Of a stretch of DNA of 64,000 bases, positions 11,683-22,529 are shown in pieces. Made by a program: the position numbers and the translations under genes. The notes beneath the pieces are model-generated. The model was not told the DNA's origin. It made no database searches and was given only the letters and a program-made list of their open reading frames with translations. How positions within the stretch are numbered: the stretch's first letter is position 1; every line of letters starts with the position of its first letter. The stretch is from Armillaria gallica. Its lineage: Eukaryota > Basidiomycota > Agaricomycetes > Agaricales > Physalacriaceae. The DNA is taken from positions 7,936,001-8,000,000 of the forward strand of contig JBANDB010000002.1 in assembly GCA_037576215.1 (NCBI GenBank), given 5' to 3'.

Positions 11683-12631
11683 TCCCGTCCACGTCGGTTC
11701 CACAGACGGTCGATATGCTTACCTTGTGCTGTGCGTCGACGAACAAGGTTATTTTTGAAGACACTTTAATAACCCGAAGTGAACCAAAATCCATGATAAG
11801 CGCAAGCAACCAACACGCCTGAATAAATAATGCGAAGAATTTCGTCTTCGGATGTGAGCTCGCCACAGATAATTACGTTGAGTGGGGATTAGGATTTGAT
11901 ACCGGATTTAAGTATCTCCGCGGATTGTTCCTGGGCACGATTTGAGACTGGATCTAGATAGCGTATCATCAAAAATAAACGGCAGTTTATTATAAGAATG
12001 TCGGATACAAAAATAATTCATGGACGCAAAAGGGAAGCCAGCGATCCTCTAGAAAATCGAGATCAATATTCTGTCAAGGGAGAAAAGACGACGTCGTTTT
12101 TGGATCTCACTGTTAATACAAAGCGATAATGACAGGCAGAAGCACATACTTAGCACGCGCCGGTCAAAAGTAGTGTTTGTATGAACATCCCACAGAAGAG
12201 GCTGTATGCAAACCAAATTGAAGTAAGAAGTCTGAGGCTGCCTGTAAGGACAGCCTCAGGCCTCAGAGCCGTGAACGCGCTGATATCCGAGGCGATGGAT
12301 ATAGCAACGTCAATCCCTAAAGGTAGTGATGACCCCACGTATTACTACAACAAATACGCTCGGCATAAATGTGGGTTCCAAGGCTTCGGTGGGTGTCCTG
12401 CTATTTCGTTTTATTGTGAAAATCTGAGCAAGTAAGCAGAGGAAGTATAAATAATGGACAATCCGAAGCAGTACGCCTAACCGCTCTGTGGCGACTTGGG
12501 GATTAACTGATTCATAGGCCAGAAAACGATACGTCTACGTTGATAGCGAATTATAATTGATATATCTATCTCGTGATATAATAGCGTTGTTGCTGTGATG
12601 GTAATAATGAGATGTGAATCAAGCATCCATT
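11683..12631. other. Intergenic between the peptidase and SNG1-like genes
   Basis: The two flanking genes converge here. I see 3' flanks only. Open frames of 60-80 codons near 12150-12435 have no family resemblance. A small hairpin (CTGAGGCTG/CAGCCTCAG) lies near 12232-12260. Confidence 0.5.
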
Positions 12632-14341
12632 CTAGTGTCTCGCCTCCTTCTCCCCCTTCTCCCCCAACTCCGTCGTATCCGGAATACTCTTTCGCCGCAT
12701 AAACCACTGGAAGGCCGGAAGCGTTATCATCGAAATCGCCGTCCATGCTATAAGGATACCGAAATGTAAGCCCACTAATCCCGAAGAAGTCAGTAATAGA
12801 GCGGAGAGACATATCTGAGATGCTGAAACTTACGTTCGTTCTTCGTGCCGAATAAGATAGTTCGTACAGCCCCAGAAACATTGTAGAAAGGCATGGCATA
12901 TCCATATCGATAGACATTTGGCAGCACGGCAAGAGGCATGAAGCATACCGATACATTCGCTTGGAAGGATTCGCGTCAGAACAACAGTGGACAAGACGGG
13001 ATTACTCACATATAATCCACAGAATCATGAAGAAGGGCATGAACCGGATAGTGAGGAGAGTTATCATCGCTTCGAGCGCAAGGCCCACTGAGAGCATACC
13101 CACGAAGTTAACCATCCAGAATATGACAAAGCCTGCGCTGCCAAATCTAAACGTCGCTTGTCAGTAAAGCAACGAGAGAATGACGGGGAATGTTACGTAC
13201 TTGCGCGAGAAGTCGACTTGGAAAGCTCGGCTAAGGAGAGAGTAGAATAGGGAGATCATAAAATATGCGATGAACACCGAAATGAGCCGGACCCGAATGA
13301 GGGAGCCTGTGGTTAATTTGTCTTGGAGGCCGGATACCCCTCGGGCAGAGACTCCGATCATCTATGGCGATGAATATTTTAGCTACTGCTTTGCGGATAG
13401 GTAAAATGAATGTTACGCACGACGATGAAGAATGATAGAATCAGTAGGTAGATCAGTCCAACGAATGTGATAGCGCTAGCACTAGAGAAAAAAAATCAGC
13501 GAAATGAAGCAGGAATTGATAGAAGCGTACACGGGGATATCGAATGGAACGAGGTTGTCTGTAGTATAGCTTATAGGCTCTGTTAGAATTTGTGGTGCCG
13601 AACGGGCGATAGAGGATAGTGATGAAGACGACACCAGTTGCGCTACGAATTGTTGCGCAAATTGTTGAGATATAACTGCGAGGAGAGCTTGAACAGAGGG
13701 CCGTATCAGCGAACGACTAGCAGAATGACGTCAAGTTGAGACAGAAAAAATACATCAGAAACTTACTACGCGTTCTCGCTCCTCGCTTCTGCGCCGTAGA
13801 ACGTTATTGCTTCTGACCCATCGTACGAGGAATTCACCGATGATACAGCTGCGTTTAACGCGCTGGTTGCGTTGGAATGAACTAGGCGGTGTTAATCAAT
13901 GGCCGATGAAAGGATAAAAGAAAGAGGTTGCATACCAACAATAGCTACCCAAGTCTTCTGCTCTACCACCCTATTGGCGACTTCTTGCCAACCGCCAGGA
14001 AACTCGCTCGCTGAAATCTGTGTGAACGTCACCTTACTCGACGACGAACCTGCCATGAGGCCCTGCACCACCGTGTTCCCCACTGTTGACCCATCGAAAT
14101 CAACGACCCAACCATGCAGATTATGTGCCGGAATCTTCCACAGCGCGCCCCAGTATATGGAGAATATGCAGAACATTACAATCACCATCGCAAAGCACCC
14201 GCCGAAGAGTATTTTGAGGTAAATGGACCGCGAGGCCTGTATCGAGGGCGTCTTGTCGAGAAATTGGGAAGAGTAAGGACGGTCCATGGCGGGAGTGTCG
14301 TGCTCGGCGGTAGCGGTATCGACTGACATGCGGTCGGACAT
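12632..14341 (-). CDS. SNG1-like DUF3533 membrane protein, 8 exons
   Basis: Exons on the minus strand: 13936-14341, 13767-13881, 13531-13716, 13421-13481, 13201-13361, 13010-13146, 12834-12959 and 12632-12774. Introns are 49-59 bp, the frame is continuous and the product has 444 residues. The layout is an N-terminal tail, one membrane segment (ILFGGCFAMVIVMF region), a long extracellular part with WVAIVVHSNAT and YDGSEAITFYGAEAR motifs, then several C-terminal membrane segments. The signature end contains NVYRYGYAMPFYN, then VRTILFGTKN. This matches the fungal DUF3533 family, whose yeast member SNG1 is linked to nitrosoguanidine resistance and plasma-membrane lipid asymmetry. The biochemical activity is not established. 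A TATA-like sequence lies about 60 bp upstream. The gene looks intact and converges on the peptidase gene. Confidence 0.9.
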
Positions 14342-14401
14342 GGTATAGTATATAGATGTGAGGAAGAGAGAGAGAGGAAATAACGCTCCTGGTCACAGGG
14401 G

Positions 14402-14409
14402 TATATATA
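14402..14409 (-). promoter_or_regulatory. TATA-like box of the SNG1-like gene
   Basis: TATATATA on the minus strand lies about 60 bp upstream of the ATG at 14341. Confidence 0.45.
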
Positions 14410-15537
14410 GTCATGTCTTCGGTAAAGTTTATCCGAATGGTGTAAAGTGGAAAGTGCTACAATTGGTAAGGATCGCAGTGACGATGGTTAAGTTGCCGGA
14501 TACTGAGACAATTCCGCATCGAGAAGGCAGAGAAAGATGAGAATAGATGATGGGTACCGCCTTGAAGGAGCAGTCCTCGTGCACTAGGGAAGGTTGACGA
14601 ACGAGGACGGCTTGTATTTCGCCGATTACCCGGAAGAGTGTAGAGGATATGTCACGGATAAACGGGAGATCGTCAAATTGTGCTAGCCTATTTCTTGTCA
14701 TTGTTAAGCATCCTAATTACTGTGTGCTGTTTCGAGTCGTCGACGAGCATCAAGAATTTCACCGAACCCCAAGTTCCGCAGTGGTTTTGGTCGTGTTACT
14801 CAGCGTAAGGGTAACAACAATTATTACCGTGATCGCGATTTGCGGTGGCACGATCGAAGAGGCGGCCCCTGCCGTTTGCTTCCGCCGGGAAGATGGGGCA
14901 AGTAAAAATTTCCATCACATTTCCGGCTACCACGCGCCACAGTTTTACTTTGAATGCTCCTTGATTTTCTCAACTCTGTGGATACGGCGGGAGACATACC
15001 TGGAAAGCAAGATCTTCATCCTCTTCAGAAAGACCAGGATCGGAAAAGCGACAACGTCATCCACTGACGCTTCTCAGCACCAAGCTCAAGTTCTCAGCGA
15101 ACATCGAAGAAGGGGGCAAGAATGCGCAATGACTGTATGATGCTGTCGGCACGATTATTCACGGGTTTTACACATGCGCCGGAATCCGTATAAGTATCGT
15201 ACATCACTAATCGGCGAGTGATCGTTGAAAAAGAGCCGTATGTGGCTATGCCCATTGCCGCGGCCCTTCATTTACGGCTATCACGTCTAAACTAAGATAG
15301 ATATAGAGTGGGCTTTTGTTTTCGGACTTAAGTTCGCCATAGATGATTGTTAACAATCAGATTAAATTCCCATCTCCCCGACTATGCATGCATACCGCTA
15401 CTACTATAAGTCCAATGTCCATGAAAAACGAATGCGTGTAGAAACTAGATAGATATAAAAAAGAACCATGAAAAAAACCTAAAAAAACAAAACCTATGAT
15501 CCACTCTCCCCTCCGTTCACTCTTCAAGCCGATCAGA
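14410..15537. other. Intergenic, no supported gene
   Basis: A 163-codon plus-strand frame (14649-15140) is the longest here, but it has no family resemblance, irregular codon use and no supporting splice sites. I regard it as chance. The rest shows nothing. Confidence 0.5.
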
Positions 15538-16446
15538 TCAAACAGCTGTGAAATCAAAAAGCTGATCTCCCGAGCCGTCGCAAGCAGCCAACGTCATAGG
15601 ACCAGGAACTTTGGCCGTGACGCACTGCTTGTTGGTATCGCCGGTAGAGATCCTGCATCCCGTAGCGACCTTGCCCTTTGTCTGGGAAATGTCCGCCGAA
15701 GAACACGACGAACAGTCAACGAACCATTTCTGGCACCTGCATATGAGGTAAGTCATGGAAATATGCGAAAACACGAGACAAGCACGTACTGATTGCTACC
15801 TGATGGGTCGTTATTGCCAATCACGGGTGCTTCGCCTTTAACTTCGAGGGCAAAGTTGACGTCCTCCACAGTCCTGTAAATTCTCGTCAGCAGCATTCGG
15901 AACAATGGTAAGAGACGCTTACTTGACAGTGTAGCTGACTATGGGGAACCCGGTCTGCTGGAAGAAGAACTTCGAGGGCGAAGAACTAGCAGTGAGGGGA
16001 TTGCCGACGACGGGCTTGGCTGACCAAGAGAGTGCGCCACTTGCGGTAGACAAAGTGAGAGCAGCGCCCGCAAAGTTGGGATGACAGTTAGAGCCTTGGG
16101 GCTTCGAGGGACAGTCTTTGGTACACGGGGGAACTGTGGGGGTACTACAGTTTTTGGTGCATGGCGAATCCACGACTGGGGAGGGACAGTTTTTGGTGCA
16201 CGAGGGAACCACTGGGGGGGTAGTACAATCTTTGGTACACGGCGGAACCGGTGGGACTGAAACCGTAGGGGGACAGCTTGTGGTAGCCGGGGAAACCGGG
16301 ACTGTGGGGGTATAGCTTGGGGGAACCGGGACTGAGGGGGTACCCGTCGGTGGGTACTCATACCGGGAAGCCAAGGGTGACGCGGTGGCGGCAGTGAAAC
16401 AGAGAGCGAAGAGGAAGAAGGTCATCGAAGAAGACATTGGAAACAA
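15538..16446 (-). CDS. Secreted Pro/Cys-rich protein with PCTKxC repeats and a ricin-B-like C terminus, 3 exons
   Basis: Exons on the minus strand: 15923-16446, 15790-15873 and 15538-15736, with introns of 49 and 53 bp, give 268 residues. Residues 1-23 form a signal peptide. Residues 30-68 are Pro/Thr/Ser/Val-rich and probably O-glycosylated. Residues 70-112 hold four degenerate repeats of the form CTK(D/N)C separated by Pro-rich spacers. The rest (CHPNF, then LSWS, then SYTVK, ending near ACDGSGDQLFDF) resembles a family of mushroom secreted proteins with beta-trefoil, ricin-B-like pattern. That assignment is by pattern only. It may bind wall or substrate carbohydrate. An alternative start is the second Met at 16437. 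A TATA box lies at 16556-16562. Confidence 0.8.
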
Positions 16447-16555
16447 AGTTGGAAAAGTAGAGGTGAAACTGATCAGTTTTCAAGAAGGCAAAGAAGATCA
16501 AAAAAAGCAAGTAGAAGTTAAAGGTGATGGGTAACCAAAGCGAGGAGATGGTTTC

Positions 16556-16562
16556 TTTTATA
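16556..16562 (-). promoter_or_regulatory. TATA box of the secreted Pro/Cys-rich protein gene
   Basis: TATAAAA on the minus strand lies about 110 bp upstream of the ATG at 16446. Confidence 0.5.
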
Positions 16563-17740
16563 GCCCAGCCAAGATCGTGGGCACTCTGGGTGGTGAACGG
16601 TGAATGGGAGGCTGTTCTAGATTGTGGAGGGCTATGAGCGAGGGAATGACAAAGTTTAGGATCGACTGTATTCACACTAGTCAAATGCGGGCGGGAGGAA
16701 ATGTTGCCGCCGTTGTTTCAGATCGGGTGTGCGCGCATGCCTCCGAGGATAAGTAAGATCGTTAGCTGGGCATACGCTCGGCGTATCCATCACTTCGATC
16801 CAGTTACTGAGCATTCGCAGCGCCAAGCTCATTACTGCGAATATTCTTCATCATTGCGACTAGCAGGCGGCCGCACCAATAGCGGGATACAAAGATCTCC
16901 GGAAGCATAGCGCAGGAAGATGAGGACGGGCTAGACTGAGAAGCCCTTCAGTAGGAAAGAGCTCACTTGGGCGACGTCGACAGCAGAGTTATCGTAGCCA
17001 GGCTTCTGCGGTAGACAAAAGTTCCAGTCTGTATTCTTGTAGGGTTCATATCTTTTACCCCCGTTATTAGCCTACATGAGATAAACGTGAAAGGCTGAAC
17101 TGACCGGTAATATAGGTCGTAGTAGTACCTTCAAGGCAGTCAGTTCAACGTAGAGACTAGCCGTCAATACGAATATCTTAGTACGATGTTAAAATTCCTG
17201 GGGGTGTATCTCAGTCGAGACTTGTCGGATTGAGAGAAGAAAACGGCCAGAGAGTGATGAACTACATATATCATTCCTGGCATGTCCTGTGAGATTTTCT
17301 TGATTCTCCACCGCTGACAGACCATGCAGTAGCACTGAAAACTAGTAAAACGTGGTCATGGCCACTGAAGCTATTTCAAGGGGAAAGTCAGAGCGCATCG
17401 AATAAGCTGCAATGCGAGGCCAGAAGGTGTGTGTGCGGTGCGGTGTAGTTGTGCTGTGTGCTGGCGCAAGGTCTTGGCAAGGTCCCAATCTGGAACCCGG
17501 ACCGGGAGGAAATACCTTTAATAGGTAATGATGAGGTCACCTGATACGCGAGCACAGCAATCAAACTTTGATTCAAACCCGGTTCAAACCAGACGGCAGA
17601 GACTGATTTCCTCAGGACTATGCGCTCCCTCCATTCTGCTTTTTCCATTCTTTCCTTCGTACCATCACCATCATACCTTTGAGTCACGCCGGCGTCGCTC
17701 ACCTCAAACGTTCTGCTCTTTCCAACCCGCTTGGACCAGG
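16563..17740. other. Intergenic, nothing recognised
   Basis: I see no gene, repeat or RNA that I can support. Open frames on both strands around 17388-17848 shadow each other and have no family resemblance. Confidence 0.5.
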
Positions 17741-17896
17741 CCATGGTTGAAATTCAAGAAAGCTTCTCGACAGAAGGAAGTACTTCGCCTTTCCCCCTTC
17801 TCGACGAATACAACGCCCGTTGAAAGAATCGAAGACGGAAGCTGGTGAGCATTGTACGTGCTGCACTGTGCGGTCCAGAACTCATCATTTCCTCAG

Positions 17897-18638
17897 AGAG
17901 ACTATTTGTTCGCTGGAAATGTTGGCTTGCTCTTGCAGGGCGTTCTTGATTCTTGCCCGTTTGCGGATGAGCGACCCATCGGTTTTTTAGTTTCGTTAAA
18001 GGAGAGTGAGTTATTCGAGCTGAAAAGCAGAGAGGATGTCAACGCCTTGGTTGAGAAAGAGGATCGACTTTCTTCCAGAAGTAATAGTGAGTAATGATCA
18101 GTTCTCATATTTTGGTGCATCTCTCACCTGCTTTGATGCAGTCAAGGATGCAATAGATTCTGGCAGGACTCTACGGCCGCCGACTCAGCAGACTCGATAT
18201 TGTTAACGGAATCGCAATAAAGATACCTGAAGAGTGAGTGATGTCGTAGTCTTCGTTGTTATCGTGACCCTAAGAGAGTAATCGTGCAGGCCATGAACCA
18301 GCTAGACACGCGGTGTTCAATTCATCCTTGAGAGTCGTTTCTAGTGGTGCAGTTAAAGGCGGGATCAGGGTGCATAATTTTCATGAAGTATGTACAATTT
18401 TCTTCCTCGCACAATGCATTTACTCATAACCGCCCAGGTATCTTCTTCCTCACGACAATTTCTCAGACAGTCAGTCTTACTCTTCATTGTCGTCAGGTGA
18501 CGAGACCGATGTGCGACTCAGGTCATTTCGTCACGCCGGAAGAGAGCGCCTCACAAGACTCGTCGGGAACTTTCTCTCCCCTGGACCTCAGAAGAAACGG
18601 AACCCCAACAGTTTCAATATTCTGTCATTACTTGACAG
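17897..18638 (+). CDS. Hypothetical gene, incomplete model
   Basis: Two coherent exon-like stretches can be joined. 17897-18080 follows a CCTCAG acceptor and encodes RDYLFAGNVGLLLQG followed by a charged helical part (KESELFELKSREDVNALVEKED). 18142-18206 continues in frame to a stop. A further exon-like stretch at 18497-18638, bounded by CGTCAG and GTGCGT, is basic (RLRSFRHAGRERLTRL) and may belong to the same or the next gene. The 5' exon is not resolved: the candidate ATG at 17743 does not splice in frame. I do not recognise the family. Confidence 0.3.
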
Positions 18639-18814
18639 GTGCGTTGTGTTCTGTAGTTGTATGTGCATTTTTAATGATAGGTCAGGTGGAGCTACCGAAT
18701 ATTTCGCCAACGGTTGCAAGATCCTAACAAACCATTCTGCTTTACCCGGTCGCGGTAGGGGGGTTGCAGGAAATTTGCCCGTGGTCGTCGGTCGAGGGAG
18801 GGGAGGGAACTGCA

Positions 18815-19003
18815 GAGGTGTCTGTGTGCTGGGATCCAAAGAACAGTAGCGGCTGTTCGTTTAGACGGATATTTCGGATTTCTGTCACTTTTTCGTGTTG
18901 TTCCATACAGAAGTGTCGGCGTGTTGGGATTCAAAGGAAAGTAAAAGCTGTTCGTTTAGACAATTATTTCGGGTTTCCGTCATTTTTCGTGTTGTTCCCT
19001 GGG
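18815..19003 (+). repeat. Tandem duplication, two units of about 93-96 bp
   Basis: Unit 1 (18815-18910) and unit 2 (18911-19003) share GCTGTTCGTTTAGAC and TTTTTCGTGTTGTTCC with about 80 percent identity by eye. No gene overlaps it. Confidence 0.8.
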
Positions 19004-19099
19004 TGAGCCAATGTTACATTTCGTTTTCTTTTTAACCTACTAACCTTTCTATACAGTACTACCAGAGGAAGAGAAAATCGTGGATATACCGCTTCTACA

Positions 19100-20180
19100 C
19101 TTCGTGATGGCCGGCCTTGCATCCTTCCATCATTCCCTTGAATTCTAAAGGCGCATTCCTCGAGACAAGGACACCTAAACCCTGCAAGATCTCATGTGCT
19201 ACACCGTGGACCCTCGCGAACACACCGTCCTCGTATTCCTTCACGGCTTTCGCTAAATTTTCCTGCATCGTTCCAGCTTAGCCGCCTCTCAGAATAGCAA
19301 CTACCTTTTCTACCGGCGGTAGTGCACCCACCGTGGCATTGTTTACCCCTTCAAACGGTGTCATGACATGAGGCGTCACTCATGGCCGTGAAGTACCATC
19401 GGTCATCCAAAGTCGTCAGTGTTCAGCCTACCCCAGACGGGCGTTTCTTTTGGCGGATGGATCAGAAGACGCGCTCAGTCTCGGCTTCGTGGTAGGAGCT
19501 GGCGGAGCATGGCCCCACGTTTGCCCCCCTTGAAACAGCCGATCTCCCCTTTTATTCGGGCGTTAGTGGTATAGAGGTCTGTTTCCGCAGCGTCAACAAG
19601 GCTCATCCAGAGATTTCCGAGCTGGTGGGACTTTTGCCTTCGCGACGAGGAGGCGCACCGTGTGCAGCACTGGCAGTACCTATAATCACACCATGCTTCA
19701 TACTCCAGAAAACTGGATAGATGATTGCGGTATCGATTTCTCAAGCCCGCAACCAACCAAAACTGCGATGGTTGGGCAGTACTTCGATGATCGGAGCGAG
19801 GCCAACAAGGATCTCATACGTCTAGCCAACGAGGACCATGGAAGCTGATGATTTTGCCTGTGGATTACCCATCGATGGATTTGGCAGGGACAGAATCAAG
19901 GAAGAGTTGACGCAGCTGAGTTCTATGGATATCAGGGTGCGACTCTCCGTCCATATGTATGAAATCGGGCTTGTCTAGGCGCATGAGCCTTTGGAACTCT
20001 GACGAGCGACCGGCGAGCTTCAGGGCCGCTTTCCTCATGGATGTCAAGAGTGTCACCTTGGCCGCTGACAGAGGAAGAGGGTTCGAATCCGAATGTGGCG
20101 GATGGTATGTCGCCAAGGTGCTGAAGAAGGCGGGCAAGAGAAGACCGCTTGGACCAGTTCCAATGATTGCTTTGTCAACA
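19100..20180 (-). pseudogene. FAD-dependent monooxygenase (TetX/UbiH-like) pseudogene
   Basis: Reading the minus strand, the dinucleotide-binding start IIGTGPSGLLL (20141-20167) is followed by TLDIHEESG, then a shift of frame to EFQRLMRLDKPDF and HPDIHRTQLRQLFLDSVPAKS. The middle is scrambled. The C-terminal part resumes as VMTPFEGVNNATVGA (compare the family's MTPFAGEGVN flavin-contact motif), then an intron, then ENLAKAVKEYEDGVFARV. The order and spacing fit a full family member of about 400 residues, but at least one frameshift and an eroded centre make it non-functional. The living family oxidises aromatic or polyketide substrates with NAD(P)H. Confidence 0.75.
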
Positions 20181-20583
20181 AGCGTGCGGCATTCCTTCTC
20201 TCTCTTTTTTTACGGCATTTCAAGTCCACGTGGGCGTACAATCTCAACCTTCGTTCGACATGAAGATACTTGATCTATGGATGGGTGATGTAAATTCTAT
20301 AAGCTCAGCCGACAGTATACCGAATACGAATGCCATCGCTTTATGCAATAACAGGTAGACTTTTCCTTTTACTACAGTATTGTTGCCGGTCGGTAATGAT
20401 GCTTCGGTCTGTAGTGCTCTGCTCAGGATGTCCTATCGGCGTGTTGTCATACATCACATCCGCTGCAATTCCTCACCTGTTGAACTTTACTTAGCCTGGA
20501 GGCACCAGAGTAGTGCTCTCCGGGGATCGTGAGGACGCGATTTCGTATTTTTTCGAGGTCCATTCTTGGCTACTACATGAACG
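20181..20583. other. Intergenic, nothing recognised
   Basis: This is the upstream flank of the monooxygenase pseudogene and the 3' flank of the MYND gene. I see no gene here. Confidence 0.4.
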
Positions 20584-22529
20584 TTAAAGGGTAATACCGC
20601 TCTCGGAAAGCGGGAATGCATAATGCGATTGGTCTCCAGCGCGAGGGATCTCCATGACGATGATGACGTCCTCGCCGGCCTTCTTCACCGACAGCCATTT
20701 GTCTTCCCCCACTAGTGCCGCGCAAGTCGAAATATCGTTCCTCAACATCCTCACACCCTTTCCAGGCCCACAATAACTCATCACGATGGTCGTAGCCACC
20801 AGATCAGGATTTTCGGCCCGCTCGTTGAGATCCTGCGTTCTCAAAGCACGGATAAGATTCAAGTGTGCTCGAATATCATCTCTGCACTTTGCAAAGCAGA
20901 ATTCGAGGTCAATGCGGGAAATTCCATACGACTTTCCATCTGTGATAGCTCATAAAACGGATTCGAATACGAAGCATGATAAAAGTTACCTTTCCGTCTT
21001 GATTCATTCTCCAAACATGACAAGCGATGACCTGGAATCGCTTTCCAGTCGATCTTTTGGCACTCTGGGGAGCAGTACATCACGTTCAAACATCCGCCAC
21101 AGCGTCGGGAAGATGTTCGGGGTGTGTTCTCTTTGTTGGGGCACTATATCAGACGTGAGAAGAGAGGCAATGTGATTCTAATGGGAAAGCAACGGACCTG
21201 CTGATTCTCGCATATGAAACGACATTTGTTTTCCTCCATGTCATATCGACGCATGTCTTTTTTGTGTTCGAGAGCAAGAGCCTTTAAACGATACCAACTT
21301 TCGGCTACACGCCCTTGTCCTAGTGTAGACTCGAACTTGCTGGCGTGCTTCACGACCCGAAGGATCCGGCGCAGGACAGATTGATATATTGTGAAAGTCG
21401 CCGCGCAGTCCAATACCCCGACCAAAAGTTTATAGGTCGCCGGCGAGTTCAATGCACCTCCCAGGGAGCTCTCATTCAAGGAGATAAAGTGGTTTGTCAT
21501 CAACACCGACTCGAGGAGGTGGAAGTCCAATGCCTCTTTAAAATAGTACACGTACGATTTGACTAGACAGACGTATCCAAGCAGGTGCTGCAGCGCTACG
21601 ACTCGTTTTCTTGCCTCCAAAGGGAAGCATCTCTTGGGTTTAGATACGAGTGTGCGAATCGCACGACAGCACCACATAAAAGACTTTCGAGCTTCCAGGC
21701 AGCCGTAGAGATCTTCCGAAACCAGCGTGCCGAATGCCAAGAGTTTTCCACTTCTGACATAATCAATGCATTTCCGCGGCTGACGAGAGTGAGCCTCGAT
21801 GATACCCTGCATTACCACAGTGGCCACGTCCTCTATTTCGTACCGCGATCGTACGATTTCGGACAGTTCTTCTATCCTTTCATCAAAAGAAGTAAGACTT
21901 GCCATCAGTGCCCGCATTTCGTATGCTGATTGGTATCCGCGAAGGGTGAGGTCAAGCCAGAATCGAGTGACGTTTTTGATAAAGTGGGGTTCGGAGTATA
22001 AGGCAAAACGGAATTGGTCGCTTTGCGTCAGAGACGAGAGGAGGGGTGCGATGCAAGATAGGTTCTTGTCTGGGATACCACCGATATCATGACTACCCTC
22101 GAGGCTGATAGATATATCAAAGGATTTGAAGAAGTAGCGGGTCCATGAAAGAATAGTTTCTGACATAGAGAGTATATTTTTCCACAGCCCCTTAGTGCCG
22201 CGGTCTTCCCCGTACACGTCGGGAACTCCTTTGGCGAATGCAATGAAGCAGGCGCGGATTAAGGGAAGGTCAATGTTATAGTCGTCATCAGATGGGATAT
22301 TGGAAGTGGATAGATGATGGCGGAACGTTTCGAGGAAGGGAGGCAGAATGCTGAATACGCTAGTGCTATCATCCCAGCCATATGCGATCTCGTGTATTAT
22401 TGAGATCGTGTGTGGACTATCGAAATCCTGTTTAAACAGAGATCGATCAGCAGCCTTCCCGAGTGGCACCAAGAGATAACACACTTTGACGGTCGGCATC
22501 TGACGTTGAGGCATATAAAAACCGGCCAT
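20584..22529 (-). CDS. MYND-type zinc finger protein, 3 exons
   Basis: Exons on the minus strand are 21198-22529, 20990-21143 and 20584-20939, with introns of 54 and 50 bp, giving 613 residues from the ATG at 22529. The frame stays open upstream to about 22664, so a further 5' exon is possible. Residues 1-435 form a long helical region without a recognised domain. Residues about 438-485 are a MYND finger: CENQQC, CGGC, YCSPEC and HRLSC supply the Cys/His ligands of the two zinc sites. A C-terminal domain of about 125 residues follows (MSYCGPGKG, AGEDVIIVMEIP). MYND fingers mediate protein-protein contacts, and many mushroom paralogues with this layout are uncharacterised. The gene appears intact. 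Confidence 0.88.

Noticed and set aside
14649..15140. 163-codon open frame on the plus strand
   Set aside because: Codon use is irregular, there is no family resemblance or splice support, and it lies in an otherwise empty spacer.
16118..16315. Plus-strand frame rich in Gly, Val and Thr
   Set aside because: It is the antisense of the Pro/Cys repeat region of the secreted protein on the minus strand.
20080..20090. GGTTCGAATCC, the T-loop consensus of a tRNA
   Set aside because: It lies in the coding remnant of the FAD monooxygenase (minus strand), and no acceptor, D or anticodon arms can be folded around it.
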